Source: Clostridiales bacterium (GTDB lineage Bacteria; Bacillota; Clostridia; Lachnospirales; Lachnospiraceae). Taken from it: a stretch of 34,539 bases of DNA. The DNA lies in contig JAMPHY010000030.1 in the NCBI GenBank assembly GCA_023663185.1, positions 1-34,539 on the forward strand, read 5' to 3'. A program made the position numbers and the translations under genes. Of this stretch, positions 1 through 7,508 are shown piece after piece. Under the pieces are notes generated by a model. The model saw only the letters and a program-made list of their open reading frames with translations, did no database searches and had not been told where the DNA came from. Every line of letters begins with the position of its first letter. Position 1 is the first letter of the stretch.

Positions 1-53
1 GCTTGGCTTGGCTTGGCTTGGCTTGGCTTGGCTTGGCTTGGCTTGGCTTGGCT
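1..53. repeat. Pentanucleotide tandem repeat (GCTTG)n, cut by the window edge
   Basis: Ten perfect copies of GCTTG run from base 1 to 50, followed by a partial GCT. The array probably continues to the left. It lies 127 bases beyond the 3' end of the ATPase gene on the minus strand. An open frame runs through it (repeating Ala-Trp-Leu-Gly-Leu), but nothing shows that it is translated. It could be a variable-number repeat, a phase-variable tract in a gene outside the window, or an assembly edge artefact. Confidence 0.9.
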
Positions 54-179
54 AACGATTGTAGTTTTTCTGCCCATTTCCTGTCAACTCCTTTTTTCAT
101 AAAGTATCACACAAATGAGCAAACATCAACCATTCCGACACACTATGCACTTTTTTGGGTATGGATTGTAATTTTTATG

Positions 180-1778
180 TCACACGACTGCTTCTATAAT
201 TGTTTTATCGCCGACTGTTATTGTCTTCACACCAGTTTCCTTTTTCTTATTGAAATTAAAACTCAACAGATACCCTTTCGTCTGGTGGAAATAGTCAAGA
301 TATTCCGTAAGCTGCCTTTCACCGCGCTCGTTGTACTCGTTTCCACGCCAAATTTTCATCTCGACAATAAACTGTTCGCCCGCATAGTCCACGATGACAT
401 CCGTCCGCCTCTCGTCCCTGGTCTGCGCCTCGACATAGTAATTGCCGGTACCGTTTATGATTGGTCGCAGGTACAGCAGGAACAGCTTCCGCCCATCATT
501 CTCTGCGAATTTCTCAGAGTTATCCCCATATATGTCCTCAAAATGCTGCACGAACCGTTCCAAGACGCGCTCCATATCGAGTCTGCCATCTAAAACGAAC
601 TGGTTCTTGTCCTGTTTTGCTTCCCTGCTCATCGCGCTTGACAGTTCTTCCTCAGATAAAAAAAGGTTATATAAATTAATCTCAAAAATACGGTTTGCCA
701 CCTGCACCCTCGCACCATTTCCAACAACATATCCAAACATACACGCCAGTTCTATCGCATGGTTATACTGGTTATATGCCACGCTTTCTCCCTGAAACAG
801 CATCAAATACAGCATTTCCTTCAAATCCGGATACTCACTAATGTGTTTCATCATACTGTCAAACAATGTTGACCTCGTCCGCAGAATCACCCTGACTGCC
901 TCTCCAACCCCTGCTTTCGTCCAAATATTTTTCCCGTCCGAAAAAGCATCCATATATGGCAGTTCTTCGTCCATAATCTTACAGATTGCAGACACCAGAT
1001 ACGGATAACCCGAAGTATATTGATAGATTTCTCCGGCAATCGCAGACACATCCATTCCAGTACCATGCTCCGTCTCATACTCTGCAAGCATAGCGCCAAT
1101 CTGTTCCACCGAAAAACTCATGTCAATATTGAAATTAGCCGCGATATTCCACGGACTGTTATACTGGTGCTCTGAATCGGGGCGTATCTTCAATTTCAGA
1201 TTCTTGATATCATAAACCCCTGCCAAAATCACGGAATGAAAAATCGGGCTGTTCTCCCTATCCAGATAGTATCCCCTTAGCTGTGCAAGAAAATCAACAA
1301 ATACCTGATTATTTGATGCGCTGTCCACCTCATCAATTATCAGCACAATCGGCTTTGCTGCACTTTTGCAGATTCTACTCAGACATCGGAACATTTCATC
1401 CATAGAGCGCTCCTGCTGCCCTGCTAAAGCAATCAATTTCTGATAGTTCTCTACTGCAACAGACTGCATTAAAGCTTCATTTTTTAAAAACAAATCTTCC
1501 ATATAATTAATAAACGCTTTCACAAAAGCCGGCTCATCCCTAAAGCTTGCCGTGCTCATTTTCTGAAAATCCATAGCAATCACTGCATAATCGTCACGCA
1601 GATACTCCGCCAGTGCCATCAACGTCGTCGTCTTGCCATACTGACGCCCCCTGTTGATGACAAAGTACTTTTCCCTGTCCACAAACCGCTCTTTTATCAG
1701 CCGCAGCCGTTCATCAAGCTGCACCATATAATGTCTGTCCGGTCTGCACCGTCCCTCCGTGTTAAAATAACGCTCCAC
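180..1778 (-). CDS. AAA-ATPase-like protein with C-terminal PD-(D/E)XK nuclease-like domain
   Basis: This 532-aa protein matches the widespread AAA-ATPase_like family that carries a C-terminal PDDEXK_9-type domain; the function of the family is unknown. Seen directly: a P-loop of the family's variant form (RGRQYGKTT, about residues 43-51), a Walker B strand (IVLIIDEVD, about 144-152), and near the C-terminus an Asp (D460) followed by VEMKIW (E473, K475), the D...ExK core of PD-(D/E)XK folds. The start is GTG at 1778, chosen because AGGAGGAG sits six bases upstream; no ATG fits better. The gene stands alone, with 154 bases separating it from the toxin gene upstream. Families of this kind are abundant in Lachnospiraceae and Bacteroidetes and have been suggested to be mobile or conflict-related, which is inference. 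Confidence 0.88.
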   Translation of the reverse strand: MERYFNTEGRCRPDRHYMVQLDERLRLIKERFVDREKYFVINRGRQYGKTTTLMALAEYLRDDYAVIAMDFQKMSTASFRDEPAFVKAFINYMEDLFLKNEALMQSVAVENYQKLIALAGQQERSMDEMFRCLSRICKSAAKPIVLIIDEVDSASNNQVFVDFLAQLRGYYLDRENSPIFHSVILAGVYDIKNLKLKIRPDSEHQYNSPWNIAANFNIDMSFSVEQIGAMLAEYETEHGTGMDVSAIAGEIYQYTSGYPYLVSAICKIMDEELPYMDAFSDGKNIWTKAGVGEAVRVILRTRSTLFDSMMKHISEYPDLKEMLYLMLFQGESVAYNQYNHAIELACMFGYVVGNGARVQVANRIFEINLYNLFLSEEELSSAMSREAKQDKNQFVLDGRLDMERVLERFVQHFEDIYGDNSEKFAENDGRKLFLLYLRPIINGTGNYYVEAQTRDERRTDVIVDYAGEQFIVEMKIWRGNEYNERGERQLTEYLDYFHQTKGYLLSFNFNKKKETGVKTITVGDKTIIEAVV

Positions 1779-1932
1779 TTTTCTCTCCTCCTGCTAACGC
1801 TTAAAACAACTGCCACATTTCCCTGACTGCAGTCCACATCAATATTTTATGTAACAAAGCCCACTCTTGCCTGTGCTGCCTGCACTTATTTTATCAATCT
1901 GCAAATCGACTTTATCGTTTTGTAAGAGAAGT

Positions 1933-2277
1933 TCACTTGTTGATTTTCTGCATTTTCTTTATAATTGACTGCCAATACATGCGGTCTTTTAAAACTCTAA
2001 TCACCGTAATTGTGGAATCTTCTACGACAAAGAAGATTAAATATGTACTATAAGGCTTAAAATATACGCTTAACCCTTCGATTACATATCCTGTAGCTTC
2101 ATAAGCTTTCGGAAAAGAATCCAGCTCCTTTATTGCTTTCTTTATCTTCTTTGAAAAATTTTCAGCATATTCACGGTATTTAAATGTATCAAGAATATAC
2201 TTTTTTGTTGACTTAATATCAGAAAGAGCATCTTTAGAAATGATAATTTTATATTTCTTTGGTTTATTCGTAGGCAT
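1933..2277 (-). CDS. RelE/ParE-superfamily toxin
   Basis: The 114-aa basic protein has the RelE/ParE plan: an N-terminal strand (KYKIIISKDALSDI), two long helices rich in Lys (KYREYAENFSKKIKKAIKEL), then the strands YLIFFVVEDSTITVIRVLKDR. ParE-type members poison gyrase and RelE-type members cleave mRNA; the YILDTFKYREYAENF helix and the VIRVLKDRMYW end look more ParE/YoeB-like, but the target cannot be decided from sequence. Its ATG overlaps the stop of the upstream antitoxin ORF by one base (TAATG), a typical translationally coupled antitoxin-toxin arrangement. It appears intact, so an active module is plausible. Confidence 0.85.
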   Translation of the reverse strand: MPTNKPKKYKIIISKDALSDIKSTKKYILDTFKYREYAENFSKKIKKAIKELDSFPKAYEATGYVIEGLSVYFKPYSTYLIFFVVEDSTITVIRVLKDRMYWQSIIKKMQKINK

Positions 2278-2447
2278 TATATTTTATCGATTTCCTCCCA
2301 TGCTTCATCAATCGTATAGACATCGCCTTTTTTCATACTGTCTATTCCTTTTGACAATTCCTCATATAATGCACCTATGGCTGCTCTTTCCGAATATTCT
2401 GTTTGCAGAACCTCACTATTGCTTACTGTCTGTACTGCAGGTGCCAT
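2277..2447 (-). CDS. Antitoxin of the ParE-type pair (56 aa)
   Basis: This short gene of 56 codons begins MAPAVQTVSNSEVLQTEYSE and ends with an acidic tail containing TIDEAWEEIDKI. It starts at ATG 2447-2445 after AAAGGAAGTG and ends in TAATG, overlapping the toxin start by one base. Size, acidity, position directly upstream of a ParE-like toxin and the coupling make it the antitoxin. It lacks an obvious ribbon-helix-helix or Phd N-terminus, so the DNA-binding class is unclear. The good promoter at 2478-2507 serves both genes, and autoregulation is expected from how type II systems work. Confidence 0.8.
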   Translation of the reverse strand: MAPAVQTVSNSEVLQTEYSERAAIGALYEELSKGIDSMKKGDVYTIDEAWEEIDKI

Positions 2448-2477
2448 AATATCACTTCCTTTTCAACTTATGACTTT

Positions 2478-2507
2478 ATTATACGGTATTTAGTATTAGA
2501 TTATCAA
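2478..2507 (-). promoter_or_regulatory. Sigma-A promoter of the toxin-antitoxin pair
   Basis: On the minus strand TTGATA (2507-2502), an 18-base spacer and a perfect TATAAT (2483-2478) lie 30 bases upstream of the antitoxin ATG. The spacer holds ATAC-G-GTAT (2481-2489), a short dyad that could be the operator. Confidence 0.7.
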
Positions 2508-2551
2508 CCGATTTTTATTAAATCTTTCTAGACATTTTTTACAACCACAAA

Positions 2552-2596
2552 ACAAGCCGCCGCTTATACAATTAAAATTGCAAGGCGGCAGCTTGT
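2552..2596 (-). terminator. Long imperfect hairpin, possible terminator of a minus-strand transcript
   Basis: ACAAGC...GCTTGT arms enclose a long stem with GCCGC/GCGGC in the middle and an A+T-rich apex (AATT/AATT). Read on the minus strand it is followed by TTGTTTTG, a weak U-tract, so it may terminate a transcript from the small lipoprotein ORF at 2708-2872. It could equally be a structured RNA element. It does not look like a strong canonical terminator. Confidence 0.45.
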
Positions 2597-2707
2597 GTAA
2601 TCTATATAAACTAAAATAATTTTTTGGCGAAGCCATTGGAACCGAGTACCCCCTGTAAACAACCCCACAGCTTCTTTTGATATAAATATTGTAGCAGGAA
2701 AATATGT
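2597..2707. other. Non-coding stretch between hairpin and lipoprotein ORF
   Basis: Together with its flanks this belongs to a spacer of almost 600 bases (2448-3037) that holds no gene longer than 60 codons. It contains a G+C-richer block (about 2631-2675, with GAAGCCATTGGAACC and GTACCCCCTG) inside very A+T-rich DNA. Read on the minus strand this block lies between the lipoprotein ORF and the hairpin. I cannot assign it; a non-coding RNA or dispersed intergenic repeat are the two options. Confidence 0.4.
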
Positions 2708-2872
2708 CTAAATCATGTCAAAATCATAAAAGAAATCTAAACTTTCTAAATGATTTATAATAGTTATATTATTCCGTACCATCTCGCCCGTCGGCGTGCT
2801 TTCGCTGCAGCCTGTTATTGTTATAAGAAGAATTGCGCTTAAAAAAATTTTAACTATATTTTTCTTAATCAT
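2708..2872 (-). CDS. Very small putative lipoprotein (54 aa)
   Basis: The translation starts MIKKNIVKIFLSAILLITIT and continues with Gly-Cys: a positively charged N-terminus, a hydrophobic core and a lipobox (ITGC) with the lipidation Cys at residue 22. Only about 32 residues would remain after processing, ending YDFDMI. ATG is at 2872-2870; upstream is a modest GGGGA. The signal sequence is too well formed to be chance, but the mature part is unrecognised and may be a truncated remnant of a longer lipoprotein. The length fits either a decayed gene or a genuine mini-lipoprotein. Confidence 0.5.
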   Translation of the reverse strand: MIKKNIVKIFLSAILLITITGCSESTPTGEMVRNNITIINHLESLDFFYDFDMI

Positions 2873-2965
2873 ACTTATGTCCCCGCTTCTTTATTATAAT
2901 TCCCATTCTTACTTAACTTACGTGTGAAAAATTTATTATTCACTCATTTTATGGGAATATTATCA

Positions 2966-2994
2966 TTGTATCCATTTTCCTTATTTGGTATACT
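2966..2994 (+). promoter_or_regulatory. Promoter of the MBOAT-SGNH-exoA unit
   Basis: TTGTAT (2966-2971), a 17-base spacer and TATACT (2989-2994) preceded by TG one base upstream (extended -10). Transcription would begin near 3001. That places the upstream in-frame GTG (2924) outside the transcript and supports the internal ATG at 3038 as the start of the first gene. Confidence 0.65.
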
Positions 2995-3037
2995 ATTCCA
3001 TATTAAGATTGTAGTATTTATATTATCGGGAGCGCTT

Positions 3038-4546
3038 ATGCTGTTTAACTCTTTTATATTTATTTTCATATTTCTGCCGCTTACGCTAATCGGCTGGTAT
3101 CTCCTAAACCACTATAGGCGCTACGAGATAGCGAAGTTCTTTTTAACCGCTATGTCCTTGTGGTTCTATGGATACTTTAATTTATCTTATCTTACAATCA
3201 TTATAGTAAGCATCGCCGTCAATTACTTATTGAGCGTTCTTCTTACTCTGGATAAAAATGCGCTATGGACGCGGATAAAGTGTCGTTTCTGTCTGTTTGC
3301 AGGGATTATCTTTAATCTGGGACTGCTTTTCTATTTCAAGTATTATGACTTTTTTATAGAAAATATCAATACCGTCTTTCATGCGGATTTTGCGTTTAAA
3401 AATATCCTGCTGCCGCTTGGCATTAGCTTTTTTACCTTTCAGCAACTATCTTATATCATAGACAGGTGTATGGACAGGGCTAAGCATTATCCTCTTATTA
3501 CCTATGCGGCATATGTTACCTTTTTCCCACAGTTGATTGCCGGACCTATCGTTCTGCATACGGAAATGATTCCGCAGTTTGAGAATATTTCTAACCGCAG
3601 ATTTAATGCCCGCAATTTTGCGCAGGGGATTGTCCTTTTTGTCCTCGGACTTGGGAAAAAAGTTCTGATTGCGGACGTTCTTGCGCTTGTCGCTAATTAC
3701 GGCTTCGAGCAGACTTATTACCTTGATACTATTTCAACGATTCTTGTTATTCTGGCTTATGCTTTTGAACTTTACTTTGATTTCAGCGGATATTCCGATA
3801 TGGCTATGGGGCTGGGAAGAATGTTCAATATTATCCTTCCGGCAAACTTCAACTCACCGTACAAGTCCTGTTCATTCAAGGAAGCATGGCAGAGGTGGCA
3901 TATAACGCTGACGAGATTTTTTACCACCTATGTGTATATTCCGCTTGGCGGCAACAGAAACGGCAGGCTGCGGACCACTATAAATATCCTTATAGTCTTT
4001 TTATTAAGCGGGCTATGGCACGGCGCAGCGTGGACGTTTGTCGTATGGGGCGTCCTGCATGGCGTTCTGGTCGCGTGGGACAATCTGGGAATCGTCGGCG
4101 TCAAGGGACGGGAAGAAAAGCGTCCGGCAAAGTATCACATTCCGGCGTGGCTTGGCTGGTTTATCACCTTTACCGTCTTTAATCTGCTATGGGTATTTTT
4201 CCGCAGCGAAAGCCTTCCGGACGCCATACAGATGTTTAGAAACCTCGCCGAATTTAAGTACACGGGAAAGGTTTTCGATATTGCCGCGAAGATGGATATT
4301 GCTGAATTTTATATTGTAAAAAAAGCTTTGCAGGTTATCGCGCCAAACATGATAAATTATGCGTTTGTACTGCTTCTTGTCTTTTACCTGCTTCTATCGT
4401 TTTTCCTTATTTCCCGCAAAAACGCGCGGGAGATTGCCGAAAATGGACTTTTAAATTCAGGTAAATGCTGGGGCGTATGTATTATTTTCATATGGTGCAT
4501 AATTTCGCTATCGCAGGTAAGCACCTTTTTGTATTTTAATTTCTAA
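3038..4546 (+). CDS. MBOAT-family membrane O-acyltransferase (AlgI/DltB-like)
   Basis: Polytopic protein of 502 aa when started at ATG 3038, which follows GGGAG by seven bases and begins MLFNSFIFIFIFLPLTL, the usual N-terminus of this family. An in-frame GTG at 2924 lacks a ribosome site and lies upstream of the predicted promoter. Diagnostic motifs are PLGISFFTFQQLSYIID, the QRWHITL loop (His288) and LSGLWHGAAW with the invariant His328 that MBOAT enzymes need. AlgI/DltB-type MBOATs move acyl groups across the membrane for transfer to extracellular polysaccharide or teichoic acid. The next gene encodes a membrane-anchored SGNH-like protein, the usual partner that completes the transfer. The acceptor is unknown, and no glycan biosynthesis genes lie nearby. 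Confidence 0.9.
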   Translation: MLFNSFIFIFIFLPLTLIGWYLLNHYRRYEIAKFFLTAMSLWFYGYFNLSYLTIIIVSIAVNYLLSVLLTLDKNALWTRIKCRFCLFAGIIFNLGLLFYFKYYDFFIENINTVFHADFAFKNILLPLGISFFTFQQLSYIIDRCMDRAKHYPLITYAAYVTFFPQLIAGPIVLHTEMIPQFENISNRRFNARNFAQGIVLFVLGLGKKVLIADVLALVANYGFEQTYYLDTISTILVILAYAFELYFDFSGYSDMAMGLGRMFNIILPANFNSPYKSCSFKEAWQRWHITLTRFFTTYVYIPLGGNRNGRLRTTINILIVFLLSGLWHGAAWTFVVWGVLHGVLVAWDNLGIVGVKGREEKRPAKYHIPAWLGWFITFTVFNLLWVFFRSESLPDAIQMFRNLAEFKYTGKVFDIAAKMDIAEFYIVKKALQVIAPNMINYAFVLLLVFYLLLSFFLISRKNAREIAENGLLNSGKCWGVCIIFIWCIISLSQVSTFLYFNF

Positions 4547-4615
4547 GTAAGCTTATAAAGATTAGGCATTTGCGTAACTGCCTATGCCTCGGAACGCCGG
4601 AAGGAGCTGTTTGTT

Positions 4616-5665
4616 ATGGAGCAAAAGTTTATTAAATCTTTTTTTATACGAAGCGCAGTCTTGCTTTTAGCAATCATTGCGATTGTTATTATATTTGATC
4701 CTTTTTATCAATACCACAAACCGCTGCCATGGCTTAAAAGCGTGCTCACAGATAAAGAATATCAGTGTATCGGAACCTTACGCAACTTCGACTACGACAG
4801 CCTGATAGTTGGTTCGTCCGTATGCGAAAACTATAACAACCGCTGGTTCAGCGACGGTTTTAACTGCACGGCGATAAAGGCAATCCGCTCTTATGGCGCA
4901 ACTGCGGATTTATGTTATCTGCTGGATATCGCTTATCAGAGCCATGACATAAAATATATTTTTTATAATATTGATCCGCCTTCGCTCTGCGCCGATACGG
5001 AACCTACCTTTGAGCTTACCGGCTGCCCTATGTATCTGTATGATACGAATTACCTTAACGACATTCCTTATGTCCTTAACAAAGACATATTAATGGAAAA
5101 AATACCCTATATGCTGTTCTTTTCCCTGCAAAAAGATTATGATGAAGGCACCTCATACAACTGGGCGCAGGATAAAAGCTTCAACGCGGAACAGGCGTTA
5201 GGCTTCTACGGACGTCCCTCGTCCATCACGCCTATGTATGAGAAAACCCGCCACGCAGATAAACTTGCTGAAAACATAGAATTATTAACCTCACTTATAG
5301 AGGCGCACCCCGAAACTAATTTTAAGTTTTTCTTCTCACCCTATTCAATGCTATGGTGGGACTATAACTGCCGAAGCGGAGAACGTGACGCTTATCTTTA
5401 TAACGAAGAACAGACGATTGCCGCCATTTTACAATACGAAAACGCAGAAGTCTATTTTTATCAGGGCGATGAAGAAATTATTACAGATTTAGATAATTAT
5501 ATGGACCCTATTCACTTTTCCGCCGACATTAACCACTTAATCTGTGATAAAATGATAGCAGGCGAAGGGCGGCTGACTTTGGATAATTATAAAGAAGCGA
5601 TTCAAAATATGTATAATCTGACGGAAAAAATAGAGGGAGAGTATATATTGGAATATTTTCCCTGA
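4616..5665 (+). CDS. Membrane-anchored SGNH-hydrolase-like protein, partner of MBOAT
   Basis: 349 aa with one N-terminal membrane anchor (about residues 11-28) and an extracytoplasmic domain. The block-I nucleophile region reads LIVGSSVCEN (Ser68 in GSS), and near the C-terminus MDPIHFS supplies the Asp297/His300 pair, so a Ser-Asp-His SGNH triad as in DltD and AlgJ/AlgX-type acyltransferases is plausible. AAGGAG lies ahead of the ATG. The gene follows the MBOAT by 69 bases on the same strand. The inferred role is transfer of the acyl group delivered by the MBOAT onto an extracellular acceptor. The final residues show no further domain. Confidence 0.78.
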   Translation: MEQKFIKSFFIRSAVLLLAIIAIVIIFDPFYQYHKPLPWLKSVLTDKEYQCIGTLRNFDYDSLIVGSSVCENYNNRWFSDGFNCTAIKAIRSYGATADLCYLLDIAYQSHDIKYIFYNIDPPSLCADTEPTFELTGCPMYLYDTNYLNDIPYVLNKDILMEKIPYMLFFSLQKDYDEGTSYNWAQDKSFNAEQALGFYGRPSSITPMYEKTRHADKLAENIELLTSLIEAHPETNFKFFFSPYSMLWWDYNCRSGERDAYLYNEEQTIAAILQYENAEVYFYQGDEEIITDLDNYMDPIHFSADINHLICDKMIAGEGRLTLDNYKEAIQNMYNLTEKIEGEYILEYFP

Positions 5666-5725
5666 TTATCATAAGCGAAGTTTAGACAAATGAATAAACT
5701 ATGGTTGTTAAAAGGAGGAAATTTA

Positions 5726-6478
5726 ATGAAATTAATATCTTGGAATGTAAACGGGCTTAGGGCTTGCGTAGGCAAGGGATTTATGGATTTCTTTAATGCG
5801 GAAGGCGCGGACATCTTCTGTCTTCAGGAAACCAAACTGCAGGAAGGGCAGATTAATCTGGAACTGCCCGGCTATTATCAGTATTGGAACTATGCCGAGA
5901 AAAAAGGCTATTCAGGGACGGCGATTTTCACTAAAAATGAACCGCTCTCCGTTACATACGGAATAGGCATAGAAGAGCACGACCACGAGGGGCGCGTAAT
6001 CACGCTTGAATTTCCTGATTTCTATATGATTACCGTATACACGCCCAACTCACAGGACGGTCTTGCCAGACTGCCCTATCGTATGAAGTGGGAAGATGAT
6101 TTTCTTTTTTATATAAAAGGACTTGAGAAAAATAAGCCTGTCATTTTCTGCGGCGACTTAAACGTGGCGCACAAAGAAATCGACTTGAAAAACCCGAAAA
6201 CTAACCGCAAAAATCCGGGTTTTACAGACGAAGAGCGCGAAAAATTTACTATTATTACAGAGTCGGGGCTTATTGATACCTTCCGCTATTTTTATCCCGA
6301 TTTGGAAAATGCTTATTCGTGGTGGTCTTACCGCTTCCATGCAAGAGAAAAGGATACCGGCTGGCGTATCGACTACTTCGTAGCTTCCGAATGTCTTAAA
6401 GACAGGCTCGAAGACGCCGTTATCTATAAAGACATAATGGGCTCAGATCACTGTCCGGTGGGACTGCTGCTTAAATAA
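5726..6478 (+). CDS. exoA: Exodeoxyribonuclease III / AP endonuclease
   Basis: This 250-aa protein is a clear ExoIII-family enzyme: it cuts DNA 5' to abasic sites and has 3' repair activity in base-excision repair, acting in the cytoplasm. Catalytic landmarks are all present: ISWNVNG (Asn7), CLQETK (Glu35), VYTPNS (Tyr105), CGDLNVAH (Asp144, Asn146), RIDYF (Asp216) and GSDHCPV (Asp241, His242). The start is ATG 5726, directly after AAAGGAGG; the longer in-frame extension to 5690 has no ribosome site. It lies 60 bases after the SGNH gene with no terminator between, so it may share the transcript, though a functional link with acylation is not expected. Confidence 0.96.
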   Translation: MKLISWNVNGLRACVGKGFMDFFNAEGADIFCLQETKLQEGQINLELPGYYQYWNYAEKKGYSGTAIFTKNEPLSVTYGIGIEEHDHEGRVITLEFPDFYMITVYTPNSQDGLARLPYRMKWEDDFLFYIKGLEKNKPVIFCGDLNVAHKEIDLKNPKTNRKNPGFTDEEREKFTIITESGLIDTFRYFYPDLENAYSWWSYRFHAREKDTGWRIDYFVASECLKDRLEDAVIYKDIMGSDHCPVGLLLK

Positions 6479-6523
6479 GCACCACAGTAAGCAGTAAAGC
6501 ATCAACCTTAAAAAGCCACATTC

Positions 6524-7417
6524 TCAAATTGTTAGAAATTCCTTGAAAAAGTTGCATTCTTCATCATTACACAGCTTAGCTTCGTCCAGCTTCATATTGC
6601 AATGGAATACATGCCCAAGTTTATTTTGGCAGTCTCCATAAAACCTATAAATAAAAGGCACATTGCAGGACGCAAGCTTAGCTGCCATGAGCGGCGCCTG
6701 TTCTCTTAGGAAATCTCCTACAGAGGTCATGAGAAAAACAGGCGGATATTTTTCCGTCACATGACGGATTACATTAATCAATTCCAGCTCTTTAGGGCTT
6801 CCCTGTTCTTCCAGAAAATCTGCCATTAGAAGCTTCGTCCGCTCGTCCGTAAGGTCTCCTTCAAGCGTCATCTCATATTTGCCGCAGTTGAGCGCAATCG
6901 CTGCAAATGCAAATCCGTCGGGAACTTTAAAAGAATACTCCGCCGCATATTCCTTATTTGTGCAGATATCTGTATAAAGTCCGAGGATATGGGCTCCCGC
7001 AGAGTCACCGACCGCAAATACATGCGACGTATCAAATCCATATTCTTTATCGTGGCTAAAAATCCATGTAAACACCAGATTTGTATCCTCTAACGGCGCA
7101 GGAAATTTGTATTCCGGCGCCAGACGGTAAGTAAAATTTACTACCGCAAACCCTCTTTGCGCCAAACTCATGCAATAATATTGATAAAGCTCTTTATCGC
7201 CATACACCCACGCGCCGCCATGTACGCTCACAATTACCGGCAGCCGCTTCCCTTCTTTATCCTTCGGGCGATATACGTCTAATGACTGCCACTTGGGGTT
7301 ATCGCCATATACGATATCGTCATACCGTACTATATCGTCAGGCGTCACTAAGCCCGCGTCTCTTATGTCGTCGGATTTTTTAAATTCTTTTCTAACACTA
7401 TCGCTTGTTTTGGACAT
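6524..7417 (-). CDS. Alpha/beta hydrolase, hormone-sensitive-lipase-like esterase
   Basis: 297 aa with the HSL-family oxyanion motif VSVHGGAWVYG (HGG 66-68), the nucleophile elbow AVGDSAGAH (Ser139), TSVGDFL for the acid (Asp235) and a late His in KLGHVFH (His269). These are carboxylesterases of small acyl esters; the substrate cannot be predicted. There is no signal peptide, so it is likely cytoplasmic. AGGAGG lies eight bases before the ATG. It converges with exoA (45 bases apart) and follows the CLC gene by 91 bases on the same strand, so co-transcription with it is possible. Confidence 0.9.
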   Translation of the reverse strand: MSKTSDSVRKEFKKSDDIRDAGLVTPDDIVRYDDIVYGDNPKWQSLDVYRPKDKEGKRLPVIVSVHGGAWVYGDKELYQYYCMSLAQRGFAVVNFTYRLAPEYKFPAPLEDTNLVFTWIFSHDKEYGFDTSHVFAVGDSAGAHILGLYTDICTNKEYAAEYSFKVPDGFAFAAIALNCGKYEMTLEGDLTDERTKLLMADFLEEQGSPKELELINVIRHVTEKYPPVFLMTSVGDFLREQAPLMAAKLASCNVPFIYRFYGDCQNKLGHVFHCNMKLDEAKLCNDEECNFFKEFLTI

Positions 7418-7508
7418 TTGAGGTTCCTCCTACATTCTTGTTCAACGCACGCCATTCACAAAATCGCGCGTTTTACGCTTTCTATTTCATAATGCTCTGG
7501 CTGAACTG

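Noticed and set aside
2924-3037. In-frame upstream GTG extending the first MBOAT by 38 residues
   Set aside because: No ribosome site, it lies upstream of the predicted promoter, and ATG 3038 gives the standard family N-terminus behind GGGAG.
4560-4600. TAGGCA/TGCCTA inverted repeat between the MBOAT and SGNH genes
   Set aside because: Only six base pairs with a ten-base loop and no T-run; insufficient for a terminator or regulatory call.
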